Assembly: GCA_040289115.1 (NCBI GenBank)
Contig: PSKS01000084.1
Span: 1 to 7,470, forward strand
Length of the DNA stretch: 7,470 bases
Reading direction: 5' to 3'
From: JAUQQI01 sp040289115
GTDB taxonomy: Bacteria; Chloroflexota; Dehalococcoidia; JAUQQI01
Every line of letters starts with the position of its first letter. Position 1 is the first letter of the stretch. Under the pieces are notes generated by a model. That model had not been told where the DNA came from and did not search any database. It was given only the letters and a program-made list of their open reading frames with translations. The position numbers and the translations under genes are program-made. Positions 1-6,583 of the stretch are shown piece by piece.

Positions 1-1
1 A

Positions 2-1513
2 GACTTTACCGCCGAAAGGCTGTGGCAGAACACCCTCGCGGGCAAGGAACTCCATCCTCGTTATCGCTTCTTGCCCTTGGACACGAAATACTTCAAGGAC
101 CTGGAACTTAAGATGATCGGACTTTTTGACGACCTGGACGCCGCTCTGGACGGCTGGCTGATAAAAAGCGAAAACTATCAATCACTCAATACCATCTTAC
201 CCAAATTCAAAGAAAAGGTGCAAACCATTTATATTGACCCGCCGTTTAACAAAGAACAGGAAGCTGATTATTTTTACTCCGTGAAGTACAAGGATTCTAC
301 TTGGATAACAATGCTTGAAAATAGACTGAGACTAGCAAGGGATATTTTGAAGGATACAGGAAGCATTTTTGTGAGGTGCGATTATAACGGGAATATGTAT
401 GTGAGGATGCTAATGAATGAAGTTTTTGGGAGGGAGAATTTTAGGAATGAGATAATAATAAGCCGCTCCGGGATACAGAAGGAAGCCGAAAACAAATTTT
501 TGACAGCCACAGAGTCCTTGTTTTTGTATGCTAGGGATGAGAAGTGGAAACCTAAAGAAATATTTGAGCGTAGGGAAACTGGTTGGATGCCATTCGTGCA
601 CTACCCTGGTGAAAGAAAAGAAAACAAGAACCGAGTTGTTTTTGGACGTGTGCTGATACCTCCACCAGGACGACATTGGGGCATAAGCCAGGACCTCATT
701 GATAGATGGACAACGTTTCGTTTGATTAGGTTTCGTTGTCGTTTTTGCGATTATGAGCACTATGAGGGAAGGTGGCAAGGCTGCCGTAGATGTGGAAGGG
801 ATGACTTTATACCAGAGATCAAAGATCCTCCCAAAAAGGTTGATTCCAATTGGACCAATATTCAGAGCTACTCTCAGGATCCAAACTTTCCAACTCGAAA
901 TGCCGAAGAACTCCTAAAGCGCGTCATAGAATCCACATCCAACGAAGGCGACTTGGTCATGGATTTCTTCCTTGGCTCAGGCACAACAACCGCAGTGGCT
1001 CACAAACTCAAAAGAAAATGGATTGGCGTTGAGATGGGGGAGCATTTTTACACGGTGGTTTTGCCAAGGATGAAGAAGGTTTTGTTTTATGATAAATCTG
1101 GAATTTCAGAGGAAAAAGATGTGAAAGAAAAATACAATGAAAACAACGCGGGTGGCTTCTTCAAGTATTACGAACTGGAGCAGTACGAGGATGTCTTGCG
1201 TCGGGCAAGCTATGCCGACGATGCGGACCTCTTCAGCGACCCCAACGAGCCGGTGCGCTATCTCTTCCTGCGGGACACCAAGATGTTGGACAATGCCGAG
1301 ACAGGCGAGAAAGTAATGGAAGTGGACCTGGAGAAGGGCACAGTGAAGGTGGACCTGAGCAAACTCTATCGGGAAGGGATCGGGACATCATTGACCTTGC
1401 CGAGACCCTTTCCAATCTCACAGGCAAGTGGATTAAGCGCATCCACCCCGACCCTGAAGAGCCCACCAAGCCCGGCAAGGTGGAGTTTCAGGATGGCACC
1501 GAGATTGATTTAA
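2..1513 (+). CDS. mod: Type III restriction-modification DNA methyltransferase (Mod), 5'-partial and frameshifted near its 3' end
   Basis: Mod transfers a methyl group from S-adenosylmethionine to adenine N6 at the recognition site. It both protects host DNA and gives the Mod-Res complex its specificity. The frame is open to the left edge, so the true start lies upstream; the TTG at 71 is only the first possible start inside the window. Counting residues from 71, DPPF (motif IV) is at 56-59 and the SAM-binding FFLGSGT (motif I) at 299-305. This IV-before-I order marks a beta-class N6-adenine enzyme, the class of type III Mod. Between them, in the presumed target-recognition region, lie two CxxC pairs (C223/C226 and C238/C241), a probable zinc ribbon. 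From about 1379 the reading leaves the family-like sequence and ends in a proline/serine-rich stretch at 1513, while the expected C-terminus continues in another frame to 1557. The res gene follows directly, as in a normal mod-res operon. The middle of the gene (about 160-1140) is far more AT-rich than both ends. Confidence 0.9.
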   Translation, partial: DFTAERLWQNTLAGKELHPRYRFLPLDTKYFKDLELKMIGLFDDLDAALDGWLIKSENYQSLNTILPKFKEKVQTIYIDPPFNKEQEADYFYSVKYKDSTWITMLENRLRLARDILKDTGSIFVRCDYNGNMYVRMLMNEVFGRENFRNEIIISRSGIQKEAENKFLTATESLFLYARDEKWKPKEIFERRETGWMPFVHYPGERKENKNRVVFGRVLIPPPGRHWGISQDLIDRWTTFRLIRFRCRFCDYEHYEGRWQGCRRCGRDDFIPEIKDPPKKVDSNWTNIQSYSQDPNFPTRNAEELLKRVIESTSNEGDLVMDFFLGSGTTTAVAHKLKRKWIGVEMGEHFYTVVLPRMKKVLFYDKSGISEEKDVKEKYNENNAGGFFKYYELEQYEDVLRRASYADDADLFSDPNEPVRYLFLRDTKMLDNAETGEKVMEVDLEKGTVKVDLSKLYREGIGTSLTLPRPFPISQASGLSASTPTLKSPPSPARWSFRMAPRLI

Positions 1514-1557
1514 AGAACCCTGATTGGCGGTTGATAAAACCGCTAATCTGGTGGTGA
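1378..1557 (+). pseudogene. mod: Out-of-frame C-terminal segment of Mod
   Basis: This segment is in a different frame from the main Mod reading. It starts with D-R-D-I-I-D-L-A-E-T-L and includes GKWIKRIHPDP and FQDGTEIDLKNPDWRLIKP, ending in IWW and a TGA at 1555-1557. That reads like a charged, ordered protein tail, unlike the SPPSPARWSFRMAP-type tail of the in-frame reading. One extra base in the GGG run at 1376-1378 would join the two frames as LYREGDRDIIDL. The restored Mod stop would then lie 4 bases before the GTG at 1562, giving the tight mod-res spacing expected of an operon. The cause may be a real inactivating deletion, a slippage site or a homopolymer sequencing error. The sequence alone cannot decide between them. 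Confidence 0.82.
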
Positions 1558-1561
1558 GCTG

Positions 1562-4471
1562 GTGGAGATGGCTAACATGCGGATTTACCTTCAGCAAATG
1601 GTGGAAGCGATCCGAGACGACGACCTGCCGGCGAACTGGCAGGGTATGGACTTGGAAACCTTTTCTCGGGAAAAACGCCTCTGGGACTACCAGCAAAAAG
1701 CCCTTAAAAACGCCTTAAAACTCCTCTGGAAGTACTACGGGGATTTCGGGGACTTTCGTCCTGGCGAAGATTTAAGCATCAACGCCGAGCGTAAGCGAAA
1801 ACTCTGGCAGTGGTATCGGGATAACGGCCTTCCGGCTTCCTTGGACATAGAGATAAAGCCGGGCCATCGCATTGGAGGGCTTCTCCGAGAATACTACCCC
1901 GTAACGGACGGCAAAATCGCCTACGAGCATTTCATCAACCGTGCCTGTTTCTGGATGGCGACGGGCAGCGGGAAGACCCTGGTTATCGTGAAACTCATTG
2001 AACTCCTGTGGCACCTGATGCGGTGGGGGGAGATCCCCGAGAACTACATCCTGGTGCTGACCCATCGGGACGACCTGCTGGAGCAACTCAAGCGGCATGT
2101 GGAGGAGTTCAACCGGGACCGAGGGGATTTTCGCATCATCCTTAGAGAATTGCGGGATTATGCCTCTGCCCTGCGGGAAGCCTCCCTCTTTCCGGAACAG
2201 GAAGTCACCGTCTTCTACTACCGGTCCGACAACCTGAGCGATGAGCAGAAGGAAAAGATCGTGGACTTCCGCAACTACGATAACGATGGCCGGTGGTATG
2301 TGCTGCTTGACGAAGCCCACAAGGGAGATAAGGAAGAATCCAAGCGCCAGCACATCTATGCCATCTTATCACGCAACGGCTTTCTCTTCAACTTCTCCGC
2401 CACCTTCACCGACCCTCGGGACATCGTCACCACCCTTTTCAACTTCAACCTTTCCGAATACATCCGGGCGGGTTACGGGAAACACATCTGTATTCTCAAG
2501 CAGGAGATGCGGGCTTTTCGGGATGAGGAAGACTATAACGGCGACGAGAAGCAGAAGGTGGTGCTCAAGGCACTTTTGATGCTGGCCTATGCCCGAAAGG
2601 TCTATGAAAACAGGCAGGACAAAAGCGCCTATCACAAGCCGCTGATGCTCGTTCTGGTGAATTCCGTCAACACGGAAGATGCCGATTTGCTTCTGTTCTT
2701 TAGAGAACTGGAGCGCATCGGGAAGGGGGAGATTTCCGAATTGGCTCGGGCGAAAGTTGAGCTCCTGAAGGAGGAGCGTCCCCCCTTCGTGTTCGAAGAG
2801 GAGGGCGCCGAGATTGATGAAAGCCTGCTTAATAACCTGACGCCGGAAGACCTGCTTCGCCTTGTCTTCAATGCTGAAAGCCCTGGTGAGATAGAAGTCT
2901 TGGTGCGCCCTTCCGACCACAAAGAAATGGCGTTCAAACTCAAGAGCACTGACCGTCCCTTCGCCCTTATCAAGATCGGCGACATCTCGGGCTGGCTCAA
3001 AGAAAAACTCGCCGGCTACGAAATCAACGAGCGCTTTGATGACGAAGGATATTTCACTCGCCTAAATGAGGAGGATTCAGAGATCACCATCCTCATGGGC
3101 TCCCGCACCTTCTATGAAGGCTGGGATTCCAACCGCCCCAATGTGATTTGTTACATCAACATCGGGGTCGGTGAGGATGCCCAGAAGTTCATTCTCCAGT
3201 CTATCGGCAGGGGTGTGCGCATGGAGCCGATAAAGGGGCAAAGGAAGCGCCTTCAGTTTCTTTACAACGCCGGCCTCGTGGATCAGGACAGGTTCAGGGG
3301 GTTAGAGCCGGCTGCCAAGGCGCTGGAGACCCTCTTCGTCTTCGGGACGAAGCGCGAGGCTTTGAAGACGGTTGTGGAAGGCTTGAAACAGGAACACATG
3401 CGGACCGGAGAGCGTCAACTCACCCTTTTTGAAGTGAATCCCACAGCAAGGGACAAATTGTTACTGGTGCCTGTTTATCAGCTGTCGGAAACGCCCCTTG
3501 CCGCAAGAAGGGAGCTGTCCAAGTTCCCCATTGAGAGTGGGGAGCTGGATCTGCTTCGCCGTTTTGTGGAGAGCACCGACGACCGTGTGCTCCTGATGCT
3601 GGGAAATGGAAATCTTGAGCCCCACAGCCTTCGGCTTCTCAAAAGCAGTTTCTCCGAGCCCGAGCGTTTCTACCGGACCGACGGACAGCGGTATGGCGAT
3701 GTTGTCCGTTTAATGCAGAGGGTGGCAGCGTATCTCGCCATCCGGCCTGAAGAGATAAAGAAGCTGAAGCCCTTGGAGGACGAAATCCGTCACTTCCGTC
3801 ACATCATCGTGACGCTGGAGGATCTGAAAAAACTGGAAAAACTGGAAGAGAAGATACAAAGGGTCAAGTCTTTCAAGGTTCGGAAGGCAACGTACAGTTA
3901 TGGCAAGTCAAGCATTATCATCAAGCACATCGCTCAGCATTACTACCTGCCTGTAGTTGTTGCGGAAAGCGACCGGGTGGACTACATCCGCCACATTATC
4001 AAAACTCAGAGTGAACGCCAGTTCATTGAGAAATTGGAAGAATATCTTTCCCAGCCGGACAACAGCTTTCAATTGTTTGACTGGTGGATGTTCAGCAAGA
4101 TTGACGAAAACCTCGATGAAGTCTACATCCCCTACTATGACCCCAATGCCAATCGCATCGCCCGATTCAAACCCGACTTCATTTTCTGGCTACAAAAAGG
4201 CTCGGACTATTTCATTGTTTTCGTGGACCCTAAGGGGACGGAGTATCGGGATGCCGACCGCAAACTGGAAGGGTATCAGATGGTATTTGAGGAAGAGGGT
4301 CGTCCCAAGAAATTCAATTACAATGGAATCAAGGTGCGCGTGCTCTGCTTTTTGTGGACAACAGATCGGGCACGGATTTCCGGCAACTTTAAACAGTACT
4401 GGATAGACGATGTGTCCAATTTAGTTAACCAAATCGTGAACCATCTGGGAGGCCGTTCCGGAAAGACTTAG
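1562..4471 (+). CDS. res: Type III restriction enzyme Res subunit (SF2 helicase plus PD-(D/E)xK nuclease)
   Basis: Res uses ATP to move along or signal on DNA and cleaves when the Mod-Res complex meets unmethylated sites. The 969-residue product matches the usual Res length. SF2 motifs appear in order: Walker A ATGSGKT at about 133-139, DEAH at 250-253, SAT at 279-281, motif V around 514-528 (SRTFYEGWD) and motif VI QSIGRGVRME at 546-555. A long helical, charged linker follows. The C-terminal nuclease core has PD at 871-872 and DPK at 889-891, so D872, D889 and K891 form the PD-(D/E)xK set, with aspartate where many type III enzymes have glutamate. The start is uncertain. The GTG at 1562 gives the longest product, the ATG at 1568 is also possible, and the ATG at 1577 has GGAG nine bases upstream. 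The gene begins 4 bases after the restored Mod stop. No inactivating lesion is visible, so this part of the system looks intact. Confidence 0.93.
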   Translation: MEMANMRIYLQQMVEAIRDDDLPANWQGMDLETFSREKRLWDYQQKALKNALKLLWKYYGDFGDFRPGEDLSINAERKRKLWQWYRDNGLPASLDIEIKPGHRIGGLLREYYPVTDGKIAYEHFINRACFWMATGSGKTLVIVKLIELLWHLMRWGEIPENYILVLTHRDDLLEQLKRHVEEFNRDRGDFRIILRELRDYASALREASLFPEQEVTVFYYRSDNLSDEQKEKIVDFRNYDNDGRWYVLLDEAHKGDKEESKRQHIYAILSRNGFLFNFSATFTDPRDIVTTLFNFNLSEYIRAGYGKHICILKQEMRAFRDEEDYNGDEKQKVVLKALLMLAYARKVYENRQDKSAYHKPLMLVLVNSVNTEDADLLLFFRELERIGKGEISELARAKVELLKEERPPFVFEEEGAEIDESLLNNLTPEDLLRLVFNAESPGEIEVLVRPSDHKEMAFKLKSTDRPFALIKIGDISGWLKEKLAGYEINERFDDEGYFTRLNEEDSEITILMGSRTFYEGWDSNRPNVICYINIGVGEDAQKFILQSIGRGVRMEPIKGQRKRLQFLYNAGLVDQDRFRGLEPAAKALETLFVFGTKREALKTVVEGLKQEHMRTGERQLTLFEVNPTARDKLLLVPVYQLSETPLAARRELSKFPIESGELDLLRRFVESTDDRVLLMLGNGNLEPHSLRLLKSSFSEPERFYRTDGQRYGDVVRLMQRVAAYLAIRPEEIKKLKPLEDEIRHFRHIIVTLEDLKKLEKLEEKIQRVKSFKVRKATYSYGKSSIIIKHIAQHYYLPVVVAESDRVDYIRHIIKTQSERQFIEKLEEYLSQPDNSFQLFDWWMFSKIDENLDEVYIPYYDPNANRIARFKPDFIFWLQKGSDYFIVFVDPKGTEYRDADRKLEGYQMVFEEEGRPKKFNYNGIKVRVLCFLWTTDRARISGNFKQYWIDDVSNLVNQIVNHLGGRSGKT

Positions 4472-4561
4472 GGCCCTGAAGGAAATCCCGGGGCCACCGA
4501 GGCGGAACTTCAGCGCCTGGAGCGGGCGATATTAGACAAGGCGTTTCGGGGGGAGCTGTGA
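4472..4561 (+). pseudogene. Probable relic of a type I specificity subunit (HsdS) C-terminus
   Basis: Directly after the TAG of res, in the same frame, 29 sense codons lead to a TGA at 4559-4561. The last part reads EAELQRLERAILDKAFRGEL. The pattern 'LE-x-A-I-L-x-K-A-F-R-G-E-L' at the very end of a protein is a recognisable signature of HsdS, the DNA-recognition subunit of type I restriction enzymes, where it follows the second long conserved helix. No HsdS body is present upstream because the res coding region occupies that space, so this is a 3' scrap left by recombination. The stop lies just before the Shine-Dalgarno site of the next gene, the position a real hsdS would have held. The identification rests on memory of the family ending over about 20 residues. 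A chance match is unlikely but not excluded. Confidence 0.62.
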
Positions 4562-4562
4562 T

Positions 4563-4570
4563 GGAGGTGA
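4563..4570 (+). promoter_or_regulatory. Strong Shine-Dalgarno site setting the start of the winged-helix gene
   Basis: GGAGGTGA is a full complement to the 3' end of 16S rRNA. Its GGAGG core ends 8 bases before the ATG at 4576. This favours 4576 over the earlier in-frame GTG at 4558 and ATG at 4561, which sit just after a weaker GGGGAG at 4550-4555. Confidence 0.7.
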
Positions 4571-4575
4571 AGGGT

Positions 4576-5142
4576 ATGGAGAAAAACGAAGTCAACGAGG
4601 CCTTTGAGATCCTCCTGGAGGAGATCGAGGCGGTCGCCAATGCGATGAACGAGGAAGGCGCGCAGGCTCTCCGGGCTGGCGATTATGACAAAGCCAAATC
4701 CGCCATTGAGGAGGCAACCCGGCTGGCTGAGTTTCGTGAAAAGGTCAAAGGGCTCCAGAAGGAATGGGTCGGGCTTTTCGCGTCGAAGCCGCGCGCCCGA
4801 AAAGGAAAAGGCCGGCGCAAATCCCGAGCCCGCCTGCCCCGCGGCTTGCGTACCCCGGAGGACGCCTTCCGGCGCCCCATACTGGAAACGCTGGTGGAAC
4901 TGGGCGGCAGCGCGCCCATCGGCGAAGTCCTGAACCGGGTCGAGCAGAAGATGAAAGGCGTGCTGGACCAATACGACTATGAACCCCTGCCCTCCGATCC
5001 GCGGTCTCCCCGCTGGCGCAACACCGCCCAGTGGTGCCGCAATACCCTTGTTCGCGAGGGCCTCATGAAGAGCGATTCTCCCTACGGTGTTTGGGAGATC
5101 TCTGACGAGGGGCGCAGATGGCTCATGAGCCAGGACAACTAG
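4576..5142 (+). CDS. Mrr_N-like winged-helix protein associated with the restriction locus
   Basis: The product is 188 residues from the ATG at 4576 (194 from the GTG at 4558), read after res and the HsdS scrap. Residues 1 to about 65 are rich in E, A, K and L with heptad-like spacing (EAFEILLEEIEAVANAM, then KAKSAIEEATRLAEF) and should form helices or a coiled coil. A very basic linker follows (KPRARKGKGRRKSRAR). From about residue 90 to the end is a compact domain (FRRPILETLVELGGSAP, then WRNTAQWCRNTLVREGLM, then GVWEISDEGRRWL). It resembles the winged-helix domain found at the N-terminus of Mrr-type restriction proteins (Mrr_N). No nuclease motif is present, so cleavage is not expected. 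It probably binds DNA through the wing and the basic linker, and may dimerise through the helices. It could be a regulator or an accessory of the Mod-Res enzyme. It could also be a leftover partner of the type I system whose HsdS tail lies just upstream. The stop is TAG at 5140-5142. Confidence 0.8.
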   Translation: MEKNEVNEAFEILLEEIEAVANAMNEEGAQALRAGDYDKAKSAIEEATRLAEFREKVKGLQKEWVGLFASKPRARKGKGRRKSRARLPRGLRTPEDAFRRPILETLVELGGSAPIGEVLNRVEQKMKGVLDQYDYEPLPSDPRSPRWRNTAQWCRNTLVREGLMKSDSPYGVWEISDEGRRWLMSQDN

Positions 5143-5229
5143 ATGGTGTTGCTCAACGGGGCCTGGGATTACTTCTTCCGCGAGCGCGCCGTTCGCTGGA
5201 TCCTGCCCTTAAACGGAAGAGGTCGGTGA
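5143..5229 (+). other. Short 28-codon ORF of doubtful reality
   Basis: An ATG follows the winged-helix gene's TAG directly and opens 28 codons (beginning MVLLNGAWDYFFRERAVRW) to a TGA at 5227-5229. There is no Shine-Dalgarno site of its own, so translation would need coupling or reinitiation. The peptide is not recognised. It is in the same frame as the PyrF-like ORF downstream. It may be a decayed gene end or chance. The remaining bases to 5301 show no gene and only a weak CCCC/GGGG hairpin near 5236-5246, without a T tract. Confidence 0.15.
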
Positions 5230-5301
5230 GATCCATTCCCCAACGGGGTCGGGCTCTCCCCCGGGCTTGCCGGCGCTGCCGGATGCCGCTCCCCGACTAA
5301 A

Positions 5302-5700
5302 ATGGTGCGGGAAAGGCGATGCGGGCTGGGGGCGGGCGTGGCGCTGCCGGGGCATCCGGATTTCTGGGGGAAGCTGGAGCGGGCACGCCGGGAGCGGGGA
5401 ACCCTCCTGGGGCTCTCCCTGGCCGTCCGCTCGGACCGCATGCCGGCGCCGATGCTCCGGGTGGACGATCCGATCTTCCCCTTCGGGAAGGCCATGCGGC
5501 GGGCGGTGGGCGATGGCCTCTGCGCCTGTGCCTTCCCCTTGATGGCTTTCCTGGCCGAGGGCGCGGCCGGCATGGTGGCCATGGAACGCCTGATGCGGTT
5601 CGCCCCGGATCCCCTCCCGCTGCTGCTGGACGCCCGGTGGCGCGACCCCTGTTTCTCCGGGCCCGGGGCGGCTCCCCCGATGCCCGAACCGGCTCCTTGA
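5302..5700 (+). pseudogene. Truncated, catalytically degraded orotidine 5'-phosphate decarboxylase-like (PyrF type 2) ORF
   Basis: Intact PyrF decarboxylates OMP to UMP in pyrimidine synthesis and has roughly 260-300 residues. This ORF has 132 and covers only the first barrel strands. Family-like spacing is visible: FWGKLERARRERGTLLGLSL (usual FxxKLxxxxxxxxSLLCVGLD), DPIFPFGKAMRRAV, then CACAFPLMAFLAEGAAGMVAMERLM (usual CAYKPNLAFYExxGxxGxxALExTI), and LLLDARWRD (usual ILDAKRGD). The catalytic residues are mostly gone. The aspartate of VGLD is alanine, the lysine of YKPN is lost, and the lysine of DAKRGD is arginine, while the two aspartates of that motif remain. After LDARWRD the ORF ends in a proline/alanine-rich tail. 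The start is either ATG 5302 with no clear Shine-Dalgarno, or GTG 5338 preceded by a G-rich stretch. It is 12 bases before the cyclo-ligase gene, so the two are probably cotranscribed. It is either a decaying pseudogene or a short reused protein; OMP decarboxylase activity is very unlikely. Confidence 0.62.
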
Positions 5701-5712
5701 TCTGGACCGGCG

Positions 5713-6315
5713 ATGGCCCTCCCCGAAGATCCGGAAGCGATCCGGTCGCAGAAGCGGGCGCTGCGGGCCCGGCTCCTGGCCGAGCGGGCGGCCCTCACCC
5801 CGGCGGAGGTGGCGGCGGCGAGCGCCGCCGTGCGCCGCCATCTGGAGGCGTGGCCGGTCTTCCGGGAGGCCCGCGTGGTGCTGACCTATATGGCCTTCCG
5901 CAACGAGATCGACCTGACGCCCCTTCTGGACCGCTATCCGGAGAAGCGCTGGGTGTTGCCGCGGATCCTCCCCGGCTCCCGGGAACTGGCTCTCCATCGC
6001 TACTGCCCCGGTGCCCTGCGTCGGCACCCCTATGGGATGCTGGAGCCGGCGCCGGAATGCCCCTGGGTCGCGCCGGAGGAGATCGAACTGGCCCTTATCC
6101 CCGGCGTGGCCTTCGACCGCCAGGGGTTCCGCTTGGGCTACGGCGCCGGCTACTTCGATCGGTTGCTCCCCCGCCTCGCCGCCGAGACCGTGGGGGTCAC
6201 CTACGCCCGTTTCGTGTGCGATCGGCTCCCCCACGCCCCGCACGACGGCCGGGTCCGCCGGATCCTCACGGAGGCGGGCTGGATCCTCCCAGCGGAACCG
6301 TTCTGTGGCTCATAG
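5713..6315 (+). CDS. 5-formyltetrahydrofolate cyclo-ligase
   Basis: This cytosolic enzyme uses ATP to convert 5-formyltetrahydrofolate to 5,10-methenyltetrahydrofolate, returning a storage or inhibitory folate to one-carbon metabolism. It is also known as methenyltetrahydrofolate synthetase (Fau/YgfA in E. coli). The 200 residues equal the usual family length. Family marks are an N-terminal basic KRALRARLLAER helix (14-25), TYMAFRNEIDL (58-68) for substrate binding, and HPYGMLEP (105-112). The hallmark nucleotide/folate loop PGVAFD..GFRLGYGAGYFDR lies at 130-150, and HDGRVRRILTE at 177-187. The ATG at 5713 follows the PyrF-like stop by 12 bases. The Shine-Dalgarno match is weak, so translation may be coupled. 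It looks complete and functional. Its 3' end abuts the insertion-sequence relic, which starts within a few bases of the TAG at 6313-6315. Confidence 0.93.
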   Translation: MALPEDPEAIRSQKRALRARLLAERAALTPAEVAAASAAVRRHLEAWPVFREARVVLTYMAFRNEIDLTPLLDRYPEKRWVLPRILPGSRELALHRYCPGALRRHPYGMLEPAPECPWVAPEEIELALIPGVAFDRQGFRLGYGAGYFDRLLPRLAAETVGVTYARFVCDRLPHAPHDGRVRRILTEAGWILPAEPFCGS

Positions 6316-6324
6316 TCATACATT

Positions 6325-6582
6325 TCACCATGCGAGGCGAAACGAATGACCGGCCACTTCCTGCTTCGTCGACCCGTAGCTCGTAGACCGGCCCAGGGCC
6401 GTTCCGCCGCCAGAGGGGTCTCCACAGGCGTCCCTTCCCGGGGAACTCCCGGTAGGGCCGCTTCGGACGGCCAGCCCATACGCGCGCAGGTTCAATGCCG
6501 CATTCCGGTCACGGTCCAGCTCCAACCCGCGCACGCCCAAGTCCTCCACCACGATGACCGGCTTGGCTTTCGCCAGCCACGT
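6325..6582 (-). pseudogene. tnpB: TnpB C-terminal remnant with internal deletion
   Basis: TnpB is the RNA-guided RuvC-type nuclease of IS200/IS605 and IS607 elements. Read on the - strand, TWLAKAKPVIVVEDLGVRG matches the region with the second RuvC acidic residue (the E of VEDL). It is followed at once by LELDRDRNAALNLRAYGLA, the third RuvC motif (DRDxNAAxNL). In an intact protein about 60-80 residues lie between them, including the CxxC pairs of the zinc finger; all are missing here. The usual tail follows (STSYGSTKQEVAGH) to a TGA at 6327-6325. The whole N-terminal part is also missing. The deletion kept the reading frame. Confidence 0.8.
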
Positions 6583-6583
6583 G

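Noticed and set aside
1772..2353. - strand ORF of 193 codons inside res
   Set aside because: It lies wholly antisense to the helicase motifs of Res, with no ribosome-binding site or family resemblance.
5230..5301. Possible terminator after the restriction locus (CCCC-AAC-GGGG)
   Set aside because: The stem is only about four pairs and no T run follows on either strand.
5209..6243. Long - strand ORF of 344 codons
   Set aside because: It is antisense to the cyclo-ligase and PyrF-like frames, with R/G/H/P-rich low-complexity content and no recognisable motif.
5319..6386. Long + strand ORF of 355 codons spanning the PyrF-like and cyclo-ligase genes in another frame
   Set aside because: Its product is a monotonous G/A/P/R-rich sequence typical of an off-frame reading of GC-rich DNA, and the overlapping cyclo-ligase is clearly real.
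6346..6562. Repeated ATGACCGGC (6346-6354 and 6554-6562) and GACCGGCC (6348-6355 and 6386-6393) as possible element repeats
   Set aside because: One copy lies in the conserved KPVI coding part of tnpB and similar words recur in nearby GC-rich DNA, so chance is the simpler explanation.
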